A DNA stretch of 64,000 bases from Zygaena filipendulae (taxonomy: Eukaryota > Arthropoda > Insecta > Lepidoptera > Zygaenidae). Made by a program: the position numbers and the translations under genes. Each line of letters starts with the position of its first letter. Within the stretch, counting starts at the first letter, position 1. Under the pieces are notes generated by a model. It did not search any database. It was not told the DNA's origin and worked only from the letters and a program-made list of their open reading frames with translations. This document shows, piece by piece, positions 8,309 to 20,567 of this stretch. Where the stretch lies: positions 2,309,001 through 2,373,000 of the forward strand of contig OU015673.1 in NCBI GenBank assembly GCA_907165275.2. The letters are read 5' to 3'.

Positions 8309-11300
8309 GTTGGTATAATATATTTTTGCATCAGCCATTAAACGACAGCCATCCACTGCCGGGCCTTTATGTCCAGTCCATGAGGACCACTCCAACGTCC
8401 AGGCTTTCCACCGTTCCATCTTGTGGAAATTCTATTCACACCACATCACACACATCTTCGTAAATACCTACAAATCTTACTCCAGCGGCTAGTTTGTGAA
8501 TAGGGAAAATATTCAATACTCCTGAATCCTAATATTTTAAACTTCACCCTCGGGGACGATTCGTATTGGGGAATTTTATCCTGAATGACTCGGGGATACT
8601 GAAGCTTTCTATCAGTGAAAGAATGATTAGAATCGGTTCAGAAGTTCCAAAGATTATTTATCTACCCCCAAAACTTTATCATTTTACTCTCTTTCTTTTA
8701 CCTACTGGGCTTGTATGGAAGTAGGTACCGCCACTGTACCTACTGCTCTTTATTTCTTCTACACTAATATTGTGTAGATATGAAAGTCTATTAAAAGTGT
8801 ATGATTTGATTAAGGGTTAGGATGCATTTCGGCACAGAGACAGGTTATGTTCCGAATTAATACAGGATAATTTTCATACCAGAGTTCCCGAGGGAATTCT
8901 GAATTTCACGTGGACAAAACTTTGAGGAACAGCTACATACTTTTTTGTTCACTATACCTACCTATCACTATCAATAACATAATATGTAAAACCCATTTAG
9001 GTACTTGCTGACGCAGCAGCGGTCTAGCATGTTTATGATGCGGTAATCGAACCCGAAACCTGGTGTAGCACTAGCAGTCTAGTTCACCACTACACCAACG
9101 GTGCCGTCAACTAATATGTTTCAGGTCAAAAAAGGCTACTACTGCCAGTTTTGTAACGTATTGATGCAAACTATGGGTGAAGTCGGTAGGCATATAGCAG
9201 ACCCGCGTCACGAAAGGGAAAAAAATATACTACTTTTAAAAAGAGTGCAAACCGGAGTGACAGCATTTGACGAAATTCTCATTGATGAGCGAGCTTGGAA
9301 TGGAATCGTTGACAAGACGTGCACTGTGTGCAACGAAGGATTTGACGACGAAATACTTCATAGGGCTGAATCGAGGCATACATTAAATTTGATTCGGAAT
9401 AAACTGATATTTGGTCCAGACAAATCGTTATTTCGCAAGGTAATTTCTAAAGTATTTTAACCTGTGGGAATTTTCGAAGTACCCGCGGGAATTCTGACTT
9501 ACAATATAGCCTATGTTAGGTACCTACTCAACGATAATATAGCATTTTAATGCTGAAAGAATTTTTGAAATCGGCCCTGTTGTTTTTGAGTTAAATTGTA
9601 ACAAATAAACAAACAAATAAAATAGATATAGTATAGATAATTTTATTAACTTTGCGGAAGACTGACCTTTTCAATACTGGGTGGCAGATATTATTTAATT
9701 ATTTTGTACTTCGAGTTAGTGTGTATTATTATTCCAAATTTAAATAAATAGTTGTTACCCTTCCAATAATAACTCATCCATCCATGTTTAAGGTACCTAG
9801 GTAAAATCAGGGTTTATTTTAACCTTAAAAACTGAATAGATGTTTAATATTTTGCTAAGTAAAATAAATTTCGAGCGATATAGGTATTAGTTGATTCTAG
9901 GCCCATTCCCATTAGATTGATACTTTTGTTTAAATTTTATTACAGATCGACGATGCTTTCCATTGCTTAACCTGTAATGACATTTTTGTTCGAAGTATAT
10001 TTAAGGAACATATCAACACATCAAATCACATAAAAGAATATAAAAAATGTCGCGATGAATTTAACTTTTACAATTTGGATAATATTATGATGGAAGAAAG
10101 CGAAGATATCACTGAAACCAAGGCAGAATTTAGTTTTGTCAATTTATTCCGTTCGTTGACGGAAATTATAGAAAAACCAAATCAAGAAAGTTGCAACAAT
10201 AAAAATAAATTTTCCAATGAGGAATCCACAGAATCTAGAAACGTAGATTCTGTTCAACTCCAAACGCACGAAACCCAAAATCAATTTAAAGGTAATATTA
10301 CTGTATTAGCAGTTACAGAAATTAATAAAAAAATCTATAATGATCCCCAAAATGTTTTGGCTGAGTCGCCATCTCAAAACAACGATGAGAACAAATCTTA
10401 CAGCGAAAATGCCGTTGAAATACCACTTCAAGAAAATGAAAATGATAAACATGATTTTACCAGCGATGATTTAGTAAAATTATTAGTTGAAATGAAACAA
10501 AATAATAGTAATCGATCTGCTCATCAACAATGTGACAATCAGTCAAGTTCGCACGAAGTACCAAAACAAAAAGAAGATGATATGATTGTGGACCGTTCTG
10601 AAAATCCAAATCATATCAATTCGCCAGTCAAAGGAGCAGGTTTGGACCAATCTGTCGATACAAGTTCAATTCAACAAGCAATGCATAATAATAATAATTG
10701 TAACCAATCCAAACATCCGAATATAATAAATAATAATAACGAAAATTTTCATCATCTCAATAAAGATTCTGTAGAAACATCATTAAACAAGAAGGATGAA
10801 AACAAGTCTGATAATCAAACGTCTTCCTTCCATACATCATCTCAAGAAAATAAGACCGATGAACAAAATCTGATTCAAAAAACTAATTACTCTGATCCAC
10901 CAGCACCCGTACCAACAGCAATAGAAGATTTGAATCAAACAAGATATCAGAATTCTGGTAAAGCGTTATCTAAAACTAAAGTCAGTAATGACAATCAATC
11001 TTTTAGTAAAACTACTGCCAAACCACAAAGTAAAGAACAAGATTCGGTAAAATTTAGCCTATCTGACGATCAAAATCTTCTGTCACTAGAAAATTCTAAA
11101 AGTCAAATTTCTAATCAATCGCTTTCTGATAAGGGAGCACATGATGTGATACAATCTGTAAAACAAAATTATGTTCATGTTCCAACTCAAGAAAACAAGC
11201 AAGCTTTGTACCAATTTTCTAGTTCAAATTTTGTCTCATATCCAAAAAATAAAAATAATAAAAACCAGTCTAGCTATAGAAATTCCCAAAAACCACCAAA

Positions 11301-14141
11301 TAAGAAAAAGAGGAAAGTCAACGATTTCAATCCATCACCGACTAAAGGAAACTCAGAACAAAATAACAAAAAAGAATTGAATACCATTCCGGCACCAATT
11401 AAAAATAATAATAACAATCAACATGCCAATGAGAAATTATCATCTCAAGCAAATACAGTAGATAAAAATCAGTGTACTAGCAAAACACATTCCGATCATA
11501 AAAATTCCGTTGAATTACTAGAAGAAAATAAATCAAACTATTCCTTACAGTCACCATCTCAAGCAAACGACAGTAATGTAAATGAATCTGCTATGAGAGA
11601 TGAATATAATGCCATTGAAGCTAAAGATAAATTACTAGCAACGGCGACTATAAAAGACTACAGTAATGCAAACGAATCTGTCAAACATCTTCCTGATGAT
11701 TTTGCAAAGTCTTTAGAGTTGACTGAGAAGAAACCAAATCTAGCTGCCAAAAATGAGTCAACAATTCGAAATGAAAATGCAAAACTCATAGGAGAATTAG
11801 CAACTTTTGTAATATCTGCAGAAAACAACGAAGAGAACGAAGCCATTCTGGAGGCAGATTTTGACATTTGCAAAAACCTTGGTGCTAAATATTACATAGT
11901 TTCTGAAGGTAAAAAAATTTGGTGCATTTTGTGTGAACTTTCCTTAGAGGCAAATAAAGAAGATGTTCATTTGAGTAGTAGACACCATCAAGCAATTTTT
12001 TCTTTGCACAAGAAAAAAACAGAATCTAAAAATGCAGTTCCTAATAATGTCGAACCAGAAACTGTTGAATCAGAAGAGAATAAGTCAAAAATCATAGATT
12101 CATTTTCAGAATTCAAAAAACATAATGTGCATATAAACTTTGTATACAAAATAGTTTATTGCGAAAGATGTATGAAGAATATTCCATTTCAATATCAGAA
12201 TATAAAAAATCATATTAAAGAGCATAAAATGGCCAGTTAACTATCATAAACTCTTCGATCCTTTTACTACTTCTATTTATTAATGACTAGCTGGGCCTTG
12301 CGGTTTCACCTGTGTTAGTTTGAGGAAAAACCTTACTAAAATATATTCCACAGCATACGCAATGGAAGCTCTCAAAAGGAATATTTTTTATCGTTTTAGC
12401 AACATTTTTATTGCTGCTCCGCTAAGGCGTCTTCCTCGATAAATGGGCTATCTAACTAAGAATTTTTCAAACCGGACCAGGGAGGAGAGTAGTTCCTGAG
12501 ATTAGCGCGTTCAAGCAAAGAAAAAAACTCTTCAGCTTTATAATATTAGTAAAGATTCAATGAATATAATATTACAGTGGACATGCATTCATCTTAGTTA
12601 CATTTGCTGATAACTAAGATAACAGCTGATGACGATGCTTTTTACAAGTATGACTTTTATTGCTTGAGCACTCTTCTCGCTTCGTCTATCACTCTTTGCT
12701 AAATTACTACAAAGAAGGAGGAGGATCTCGTTTCTATTTATGTCTTTCATGATGTCTTCATCAGCTGACCAATTAGATTTTCGGATAAGAAAACCAACAA
12801 CAGGTGGACAGTGTGGTTTTTCGGTTGATAATATACATACGTAATCATTCTAATACTTAAAGGTACCCATCCTACTCGTAATATCACTGTGTATAGGTCG
12901 AAAAACCAAATAAATTAATAATAGGTATTGAATAGTATTCAGAATCATATTTTCTCTCTGATCATCGGAATAGTGTCATTTTTTGCTTTATCGATCTTTT
13001 TTACTTGTAATCAGTCTTTACCTATAGGTACATACTGTCAGTTACCTACCCGTCTAACTAGTTCTAACTAGTTTAGAGAACGTCATATTTGCATTAATTC
13101 AGATACAAAATCTGCAATGACAAATCAGGAACATAACGGTGGTCACGAAGACAGAAAGGATCAAAGGATTCATGGTGTATCAGACAAACCGGCTAACGAC
13201 GGATCTGAAATCTCTAATCAAGTGGATGAAAAATGTGCACTCAAAGAAAATGCCGAGTCATCCTTGAAATCCAGCGATCTTGATGACAACCCAATGAATA
13301 TAGCCGCACGAAACGAACTGGTATATGATAGTAAGAAGGACAGTTTTTATTGTACCGTCTGTGAAATAAGGGTTTCGAATTTATTGGAATGCATAAGAAA
13401 TCACGTTAATGGCACTAAACATTTAAATAGATCTTTAGACATACCAGTTGTCAATAAAAAGCCGAACATAATAAAAATTACTGCTTTTGATTTCATCCAA
13501 ACACGTAATAGTTTAGATAATGTTTTCTTGAAAAATTTTATCATAAACGGAAAATACTGTATACCTGTCGTAAGCTTCGAGACGATATTCATAGAAGATG
13601 ATGGACTTCATTGTCTTACGTGTGATACGCGAATCGGCAACGTGGATGAGCACACAAAATTGTCCGAACATGAAGAAAATATAGAAAATCTAAACATTTT
13701 GATGTCATATACAAATGAGTTTGTCAGAGAGGTAAGATAATATTTGTGTTTTGTTTCGTTAAAAAATCGTTATATAGTAAAATCGCAATTATTATAGAGG
13801 TCACTTTGGCAACAGTTCGTCTATTTGTCGGTCTGATCATATGGAAACTACTTGATAGATTCGAATGGATCAACATAATATAGAAAATAAAGAGTAGAGT
13901 TAGAAAACCCATAAACGTGAGAACCATTAAGAAAAGTCCTTTTCAGATTCGACCAGATGTATACCATTGTGGCTTTTGCAACTTTGTAGTATACGACTTG
14001 GATGATTTACACACTCATTTACTGAGCAAATTGCATGAGAAAGCTAAAAATTTGACTACAAAGTTCCTAACAGATTGGTTATTAGAATGTAGCAGTGAGA
14101 ATTCACCGAAAATTACGAAAATGAGAGGAAGAAGTAAATAA
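8129..14141 (+). CDS. Unrecognised multi-zinc-finger protein, copy 1
   Basis: I do not recognise this gene. Five coding exons (8129-8308, 9125-9439, 9946-12235, 13103-13731, 13947-14141) join in frame to about 1202 residues. Nine fingers of the form C-x2-C, 9-13 residues, H-x5-H (mostly U1/matrin-like; some irregular) are spread over the exons: first at C18, C21, H34, H40; two in exon 2; three in exon 3; two in exon 4; one in exon 5. Exon 3 holds a long Asn/Gln/Ser/Lys-rich, probably disordered region with a KKKRKV nuclear-localisation-like motif at about 618-623. U1-type fingers bind double-stranded RNA, RNA or protein in other families; function here is unknown. Alternative: exon 3 simply ends at its TAA (12240), giving a shorter protein. 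The tandem paralogue at 23309-28185 supports the longer model. Confidence 0.72.
9001..9110 (-). mobile_element. tRNA-derived SINE end next to exon 2 of zinc-finger gene 1
   Basis: On the minus strand there is an A-box-like TTGGTGTAGTGGTGAAC (9082-9098) and, further on, a B-box-like GGGTTCGATTACC (9042-9054). It ends about 14 bp before the exon 2 acceptor. It lacks a proper tRNA fold in between, so I call a SINE head and not a tRNA gene. Confidence 0.6.
9125..9439 (+). CDS. Zinc-finger gene 1, exon 2
   Basis: The acceptor TGTTTCAG precedes VKKGYYCQFC and the donor GTAATT follows FRK. It encodes 105 residues in phase 0, exactly the length of the paralogue's exon 2 (VKHGYYCEVC to YRK). It carries two fingers: CQFC-x12-H-x5-H and CTVC-x9-H-x5-H. 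Confidence 0.85.
9946..12235 (+). CDS. Zinc-finger gene 1, exon 3 (large)
   Basis: The acceptor TTATTACAG precedes IDDAFHCLTC. The frame stays open for about 2.3 kb to a TAA at 12238-12240. A GT at 12236 (CCA|GTTAAC) lets it join, in frame, to exon 4. It contains an N-terminal finger, then a region of low complexity rich in N, Q, S, K and E, and two fingers at the end (CILC and CERC). The donor is weak; the paralogue has this junction fused into one exon. Confidence 0.75.
12285..12550 (-). mobile_element. Degraded Lep1-type Helitron in zinc-finger gene 1 intron 3
   Basis: CTAGCTGGGCCTTGCGGTTTC near 12287 is the degraded 3' hairpin and TATAATATTAGTAAAGAT near 12540 the other end. The middle is unlike the common copies. 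The remaining intron to 13102 shows nothing recognisable. Confidence 0.55.
13103..13731 (+). CDS. Zinc-finger gene 1, exon 4
   Basis: The acceptor TTAATTCAG leaves two bases that complete a codon from exon 3. The exon has two fingers (CTVC-x13-H-x5-H and CLTC) and ends NEFVRE before GTAAGA, in phase 0. The paralogue ends its corresponding exon NEFIRE. An alternative reading takes ATG 13117 as a start. Confidence 0.75.
13947..14141 (+). CDS. Zinc-finger gene 1, last exon
   Basis: The acceptor CTTTTCAG precedes IRPDVYHCGFCNF and the exon ends RGRSK-stop. It carries one finger (CGFC-x12-H-x5-H). The paralogue's last exon starts CRPGIYHCAYCN. AATAAA motifs overlap or follow the stop codon at 14137 and 14144. 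Confidence 0.8.
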   Translation: MRPDVYHCGFCNFVVYDLDDLHTHLLSKLHEKAKNLTTKFLTDWLLECSSENSPKITKMRGRSK

Positions 14142-15115
14142 ATAATAAATTATTACCTAGTTACTTTAAATCACGGACTCAAAGACAATCGTCTATTTAT
14201 TATTTAATATAGGTAGGTACTATATGTATTATTGTAGCCTCTAGGTGTAAGGTTAAACGAGAGACATGTTAATAGAGGGTGTTCGGTAGTTGATTCTCAT
14301 CTTAAACATATTAAAAAAAATGATTGACGTAAAAAAAATAATAATTGAAGATGCGTTGATGGATCCTGTTATAATAATAATTCGACGCTAGTTTTTTGCA
14401 ACTCCACTGCAAATATGATGAATGTCCTTTGTCTTTTGTTTTAAAATAATTGAGTTTTAAATTTATGAACGGTGTGAAAAAACTCAGCAGTAATGCCATT
14501 CGGTCACTTGACTATGTAGTTAGAAATCTTGTTTACAAAATATGATTTTTAATATTTTGGCTACACGGCAACGCTCAACGTCACTTGAGTGTTCACATTT
14601 TTCATCTTCAAGAATTAAATGTTTTTGGAAATTCATCATTATTGCAGTGGACCCTTCAAATGTAAAGGTGATTCACCCACGTAAACCCACGTTTTTATCC
14701 AAGTTTTATCTCTGTGATTTATCGATGTTAAGTATTTATTTAATTTTATTTTTACTTGTTACATGTAAGCATGGCATGACTTAGCGAGGATTTCAATGCG
14801 TCCCTCGTCTTACCTTACACCATGTATATTTTGACCCTTTTTATTGTGTATAGCTTTTATATTTATTGAAAACGTCGATTTTCTCTCTTTTTGTTGTCCA
14901 ATTTTGCTAGTAAAATAACTATTGGCTTTGTCAAAGGGATTATCGAATGTCTAAATAAAAAAAAAAGTTAAATTCAATGACAGTTGACAGGTGACGATAA
15001 AATAACAATTGTGAGTCGTAACGTAACGTAACGTTGTAACTTGTATGTAGTCTCCTACACAGTATGCAGCTAGCAGAAAGGTGTGGTCATATTTAAGACC
15101 CTTTACCTACTGGTA

Positions 15116-15310
15116 TAGCTTGTCTAAACTAAAATAACACGCCCCTCCATCGGGTATACCCACACACACAACCGTTAAAATATCGATATGACACATATGA
15201 ATCTGGTCTGTCTATTCATCACACTAGTAATGAGATATTATCAATACATGATCTCCCGCATCAAAAACTGCTAATTAGGTGGGGTGCTTCATTTTAGTTT
15301 AGACAAGCTA
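15116..15310. mobile_element. Tc1/mariner-like MITE, TAGCTTGTC ends
   Basis: Inverted ends TAGCTTGTCTAAACTAAAAT at both sides are flanked by TA dinucleotides (15114-15115 and 15311-15312). The middle is unrelated and AT-rich. Confidence 0.75.
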
Positions 15311-15453
15311 TACTATAAATGACACTGGTTTTTTGTCCAAAATGATAATTTAATGTAATTTTTAAATGAATGTAGGTACCTACTTAAATTTCATTTAAAA
15401 AAAAAACATATTGAAAAGTAACTATTTTAGCATCATAAAAGACATCAGTCATA

Positions 15454-15712
15454 CTAGCTGTTCCCCATGGTTTCACCCGCATTAATTTCGGAGATCCCGC
15501 GGGTATTCCGGGATAAAAGTACCTACTACCCTATATTTTTTTCTGTACTTACACTTGACAACGTGTAGGTAGTATGCAAAATTTAATGTAATTTCTTCCG
15601 CGTTAATTTCGGAATTCCCGTGAGAATTTCAGGATAAAAAAGTAGCGTATGTCGTCTGTACCCCTGACAGCGTGTATGCAAAATTTCGTGGTGATCGGTT
15701 AAGCCGTTTGTC
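15454..15712 (-). mobile_element. Lep1-type Helitron, partly duplicated
   Basis: CTAGCTGTTCCCCATGG opens the element. The TTTCGGA-ATTCCCG block occurs twice (about 15486 and 15605). It runs directly into a truncated GGCTA-type MITE (about 15705-15970). Confidence 0.65.
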
Positions 15713-18700
15713 CGTCAGATAATAAAAAACTAATAGACACGCATATTTTGGTTTTTCAAATTAATAAAAAATACTTAGATAAAATGCATAGAAAATTTAG
15801 GAGTGGGGCTCGTGACGTCACAACGTGCTATAAACTGTATCACGGCGCGGCGTGAGCGGACTTAATGTATCTCCATTATTTTTTGGGCACGTAAAAATGA
15901 AAAAATACATGTTCAATATTTTTTATTAATCTACAAGGCGGACCAAAAACTAAAATTTAGGAAACTAGCCCACAGTAGGTCATAAACTTGTGAGTTGGAT
16001 ACATCGACGACGAGTTCAGGATCATTGCATATTATGACAGTGACACAGTGAGGTGCAGACAGACATAAAAAAATTTAAAGAAAAATATTGTTTCATTGCA
16101 AAGTACCTACACGACTGGTAAGTACTACCAGTGTCAATATTAACTAATGCCCACACGATGTCCAATTATGACTACATCCTTTTTTACACGCTGTATAAAT
16201 AAATTCGGAATATTAATGTTATAAAACCTAATAGGTATAAAAATTTACACAGTAGGAACCTATCTAAAGGTACTAGTATAGTATTATACATATTATCTGT
16301 GTTAAAGGTAAGGTACGATAAGGTAAAAAACTACGATATTTTGGTGTGATGTTTTTAAGTATTAGTTAAAGTTCGAAGAATCTCATGCTCGTCGATATTT
16401 TGATAACACGTACCGAGTAGCTTCTCGACATTTTAAACATTTAATGATTTTAACTCTTACTGCACTAGTAGAATTTATAGCATAGCATAGCATAGCATAG
16501 GCTATTTTAGATGACGACAGATGGTGGTTTTAGATGGCGACTAGCTATAGCTACCTAATAAATGTCATTTGTTTAAAATCCCTTTCAATCCAACTAATAT
16601 ATTATATTGTTATAAAGAAGTTTTGAGGATTAATTTGTGAAGTCAATAAATTCTAAAATATATTTTAATATGACACATTAAAAATATCGTTTTTAATTCT
16701 TAATTACGCTTACTTACAGTAGGTATTGATTTTTGCAATTTGCAGCCGTGTAGTGCTCTTACCATAATACCTAACCATTGCCATTGTTAGTTCCTTTTGC
16801 CTCCCCTGAAAAAGGGTAAATGTTTCCCAAAAAAATAAAAGTGACGTAATATTATTATGTTAAGCGTTGCTGTGATTGGTGTTTCGTTGCAACGTTCCGT
16901 TTCACAAAATTAAACGTTGAATATTTTTTAAACTATTGATAATTTTTTAGTAAATGTTTCACGATAATGCTTTTTAAGACTCTATTTTTGAAATATTAAC
17001 ATAATTTCTTAATGTAAGTTTCAAGCAAGTACCATATTTAATAATTTGATATAAAAGAAATCGAAAGGTGTACACCTTAATAGAGTAATCGAAGTTAGAA
17101 AAGTTGGTTCCGATTTGAGTGAGAGTAGTGTGATCGTGATCACTCGCTCTCTCACTCACTGACCCTAAATCGGGTACACCGATTATAAACGAACGAACAC
17201 ATTTTTGCATTTGCATATTTTATTTTATATAAAAAAATCGAAATTCATGATCCATTTTGTTTGTGTATAAGCTGTGGTTGAAAGCAATATTGGTAATTCC
17301 CCGAAGATCAGCGCGCGTTGTCTATGGTCCATCATCACGTAACGCTTGATTGGACGGCTACCTACCATTCTCTGGCTGCAAAAACCTACTAAATTCAAGC
17401 TCAGTGTTGCCATTATTCTAAAAGTACAATTTTTGAATATGCCTCGGTCGCACAAATGTAACTTTCATATAATAACACTCTCTTCCTTAAAGATTCAACT
17501 GACACTAGTTAGGCGCTTGCCTAAATAGATACCTAAATAGGTAGAAACTTTTTGAAAGTTGCAGGCTTTTTGCTTGCCAATGGTTGCATAATTGCATTGC
17601 ACACAAATATGGATAAAATAAGTACCTACCACAAAAAACTAAGTGACGATGATTTTTCATGATTCCGGATACAGAACAAGTCAACAGGCTAACGAAAGAG
17701 AACTAAGATGCAAAACTAACATAGACTGTACACTTATAGATATAATAAAGTACCTATGTAATTTATAATTTTAGCACAGATACACGGAATGCACGACCTA
17801 TGTTATTGTTTGTAGGATTTTGTTAAATTGCTTTTACTTTTATCTCTATAAAGTATGTGACTATTTACTCTGTCCCAATTGGTCAGCTAGAAAGAAAACT
17901 CTTTCAGATTTTTCTGTAGATAAGTATAGTATAGTTTAATTTCTTATCTCTAACAAAAAATATTGAAACACTAAAAGAACACAACATATCGTTAGTAAGG
18001 AAGAAGGGTAATCCACCCGGTGCTTGGGTAAACCCGATAATAAAAGACCGTAAAAGGTTAGCATTTATTAGGTTTATACACAGGCACCATAGGCAGACAT
18101 AGTTATAGCAGATGTTTTAAATTTTTTAAGTTTTAAATAGCCTTCGTTAGCTTTCATTCACAGGATCTAAACCCGGCCTAGCACGACCTTATGATTGTTT
18201 ATTAAGTATATTAGTATTAATAGAAATAATCTATAACTCTAGTACATTTATGTGAATGGTAGTTTTCTAAAGGTGGTGTTAGCAACACTACTCACAAAAT
18301 GGAAACGGAAGCGAACGAAACGAAAGCATTTCCGTAATTGGTCATGGCAGTACCAAATACCAATATACGAAAACTGAAAAGTATTCGTTTTGCCGTTGGT
18401 AGGCGATCGCGAAAATTCGGCATTGGGCAAAATAAACAGGAAGTAGGTAGGGACTAGGGAGGTACCACGCCATTCGTGACTCGCCAACGGCCAAATGCCA
18501 ATCGACATCTTCATTTCGTATCCGAACTTCGTTGGAGTCGTTGGTGCTATAGTATACCTAATTGAGCTCGCGGTTTGATTGAACTTTGAACTTTGAAGTT
18601 GGAACACTGAAGTCAGGAGGAATAAGGTATGTACTTGATTTCTAGTTTTTATAAAAATTAGCCACGGCTTCGTTCACTTCAATGTAGATTTCGTCAATCT

Positions 18701-18718
18701 ACATCTCTCACCCGGGAA

Positions 18719-19059
18719 CAGTGCCGGACCGTGAGTTTAGGGGGCCCTGGGCTAACACTACTTAGGGGCCCACCTAAATACTCAAACTAAGTATAGAAAA
18801 AAATGAGACTTCGCACTGTCGTCTATTTTTGACTTCGACTTAGCTGGGGCCCCTTGAATCCACGGGCCCTGGGGGTCGATTTTTGAATCGCTCGAATTAC
18901 TTTCACGCACGGAATCGCGAATTCACGTGCGAATCCTCATACATTTTTTAAGCATTCACGCGTGAATCTTGCAATTCCGTAAGTGAAAGTAATTCGAGTG
19001 ATTCAAGAATCGACCTCCTGGGCTGAAGCCCAAAAAGCCATATGGTAGATCCGGCCCTG
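18719..19059. mobile_element. hAT-like MITE with 8-bp target duplication
   Basis: Ends CAGTGCCGG and CCGGCCCTG are inverted. CCCGGGAA is present on both sides (18711-18718 and 19060-19067). The 8-bp duplication and CAG-type ends are typical of hAT elements. A second foldback (18874-19015), ends GGTCGATTTTTGAATC, is nested inside. Confidence 0.85.
18874..19015. mobile_element. Foldback element nested in the hAT-like MITE
   Basis: The arms GGTCGATT-TGAATC-CTCGAATTACTTTC are repeated in inverted form at the right end with a few mismatches, leaving a loop of about 50 bp rich in ATTCACG. Confidence 0.7.
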
Positions 19060-19439
19060 CCCGGGAACAATGTACCTACTTTTCTCCTAGATGAAAAGTA
19101 GTAAAGTAGGTAGGTACCTACCCTATGTTCTTTTCTGTACTCCTGACAACGTGTATATGCGAGACACAGGATTCTTTAGGATTACACGTTGCTAGCTGTT
19201 CCCTGTGGTTTCACTCGCGTTAATTCGGAGATCCTACAGGAATTCCAAGGTAAAAAGAACCATAATATGACCTCTGTACATAATATGCCTGACAACGTGA
19301 CTGCAAAATTTAATGATGATCGCATGAGAAGTTTAACAAAGTACCTAGAACTAGCTACTTTTTCTGACACTTCAAATAATTTATCGTTATATTTTATTTC
19401 AACCAATTTACTCACAACCTTGACAAATTATATAGGTAG

Positions 19440-20347
19440 GTTACTTAGGCTTACGAAAATATGACCATGTCTCTGACTTTCGCTCCAAACTCAAGTGGTT
19501 GCCCATCCGCCTCCGCCGCAATGCACATGTCCTGCATCTTCTCTACAACATACTGTTCAATCCATCTGCTCCATCCTACCTGAAAAAGAGCTTCGAATTT
19601 CTCGGTTCTTCTCATAGCCTGGCTCTTCGCTCATCTCAGACCTTACTACTTAAGATCCCAGCTCGGCAGCAGCAAGCAGCCCGACTGGAATGCACTGCCT
19701 GTGGAGGTTCGTACGGCTAGATCCTTATCTATTTTTAAGGGATTGGTGAAGAGTAACTACCTACCTCACTGATAAACTGTAGTATTAGCCGCATGTAAGT
19801 ATTTCTGTATATGCATTGTATGTATGTATCTGTGTATATATGTGAGTATGTGTATGTATGCGTATGTATGTATATGTGAGTGCGTATTTATGTATCTATG
19901 TATGTAACGTATTAATTAATATTTATTTTTATTATAGTTGCGTATGCTGTTGATATTTATAATATACTAGCTGTGCCCCGCGGAACTCCAAACTTCTTTT
20001 ATATAAACCTTGTCCTGACAATAACGAACACAAAAAAAACAATTATCCAATTTGGTGCAGTCGTTTGTAAGTTATGCGCTTACCAACACATTTGGCGATT
20101 CATTTTTATTATATAGATTGTATGTAATCGCATTATGTATTTTATACTAGTTGTATTTTCCTATCCAATATATTATGTAAACACCTATCTAATTTCCTCT
20201 CTCTTATGAATCAGTCCACTCTAAGGTTGCCTGGGAGAGATCGCTTTAAGCGATAAGGCCGCCTTTAGTTAAATGTAAGAAAATTTGTAAACACTTTTTT
20301 TTCAGTTTGGTGTGCAATAAAGAATTATCCATCTATCTATCTATCTA
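19440..20347 (+). mobile_element. Non-LTR retrotransposon 3' fragment
   Basis: Translation gives LKWLPIRLRRNAHVLHLLYN and, after a frame change, DWNALPVEVRTARSLSIFKG followed by a stop near 19770. This is the C-terminal tail seen in CR1/L2/Jockey-like reverse transcriptase ORFs. A TGTA/TATG-rich stretch and an AATAAAGAATTATC-(CATC/TATC)n tail at 20317-20347 close it. A Helitron-type copy (about 19971-20125) interrupts it. It is frameshifted and 5'-truncated, so not functional. Confidence 0.7.
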
Positions 20348-20567
20348 GGTGCCTACTTAAACCTTTAGCTTTCCCATGAATCGCTCTATCTATTGGTGCT
20401 AATAGCATGAAAATCCGTTCAGTAATTTTTGAGTTAATTGCGAACAGGCTTCGAACAGGTAGATGCGGTGGAGGTTTAGTTTGATTTGCGCGAGTTTAAA
20501 TTTCAGCCTTCGGGGAACCCCGAACCGTATAATGGCATAGGCACATAATAATATACCTAGGCATATT

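Noticed and set aside
9001..9110. A tRNA gene on the minus strand
   Set aside because: A and B boxes are present but acceptor and anticodon stems do not pair and the position abuts an exon; a SINE head explains it better. The same applies to 30756-30878.
9101..9124. ATG at 9101 as the start of a separate small zinc-finger gene
   Set aside because: A clear acceptor (TTTCAG) follows at 9124, and the paralogue's exon 2 begins at the same residue. The bases before it are SINE-derived intron.
16480..16500. Telomeric or satellite repeat (AGCAT units)
   Set aside because: Only about five 5-bp units are present, a trivial microsatellite.
18248..18607. 119-residue minus-strand frame
   Set aside because: No domain, no splice sites and no paralogue in the window; one frame of this length is expected by chance in 64 kb.
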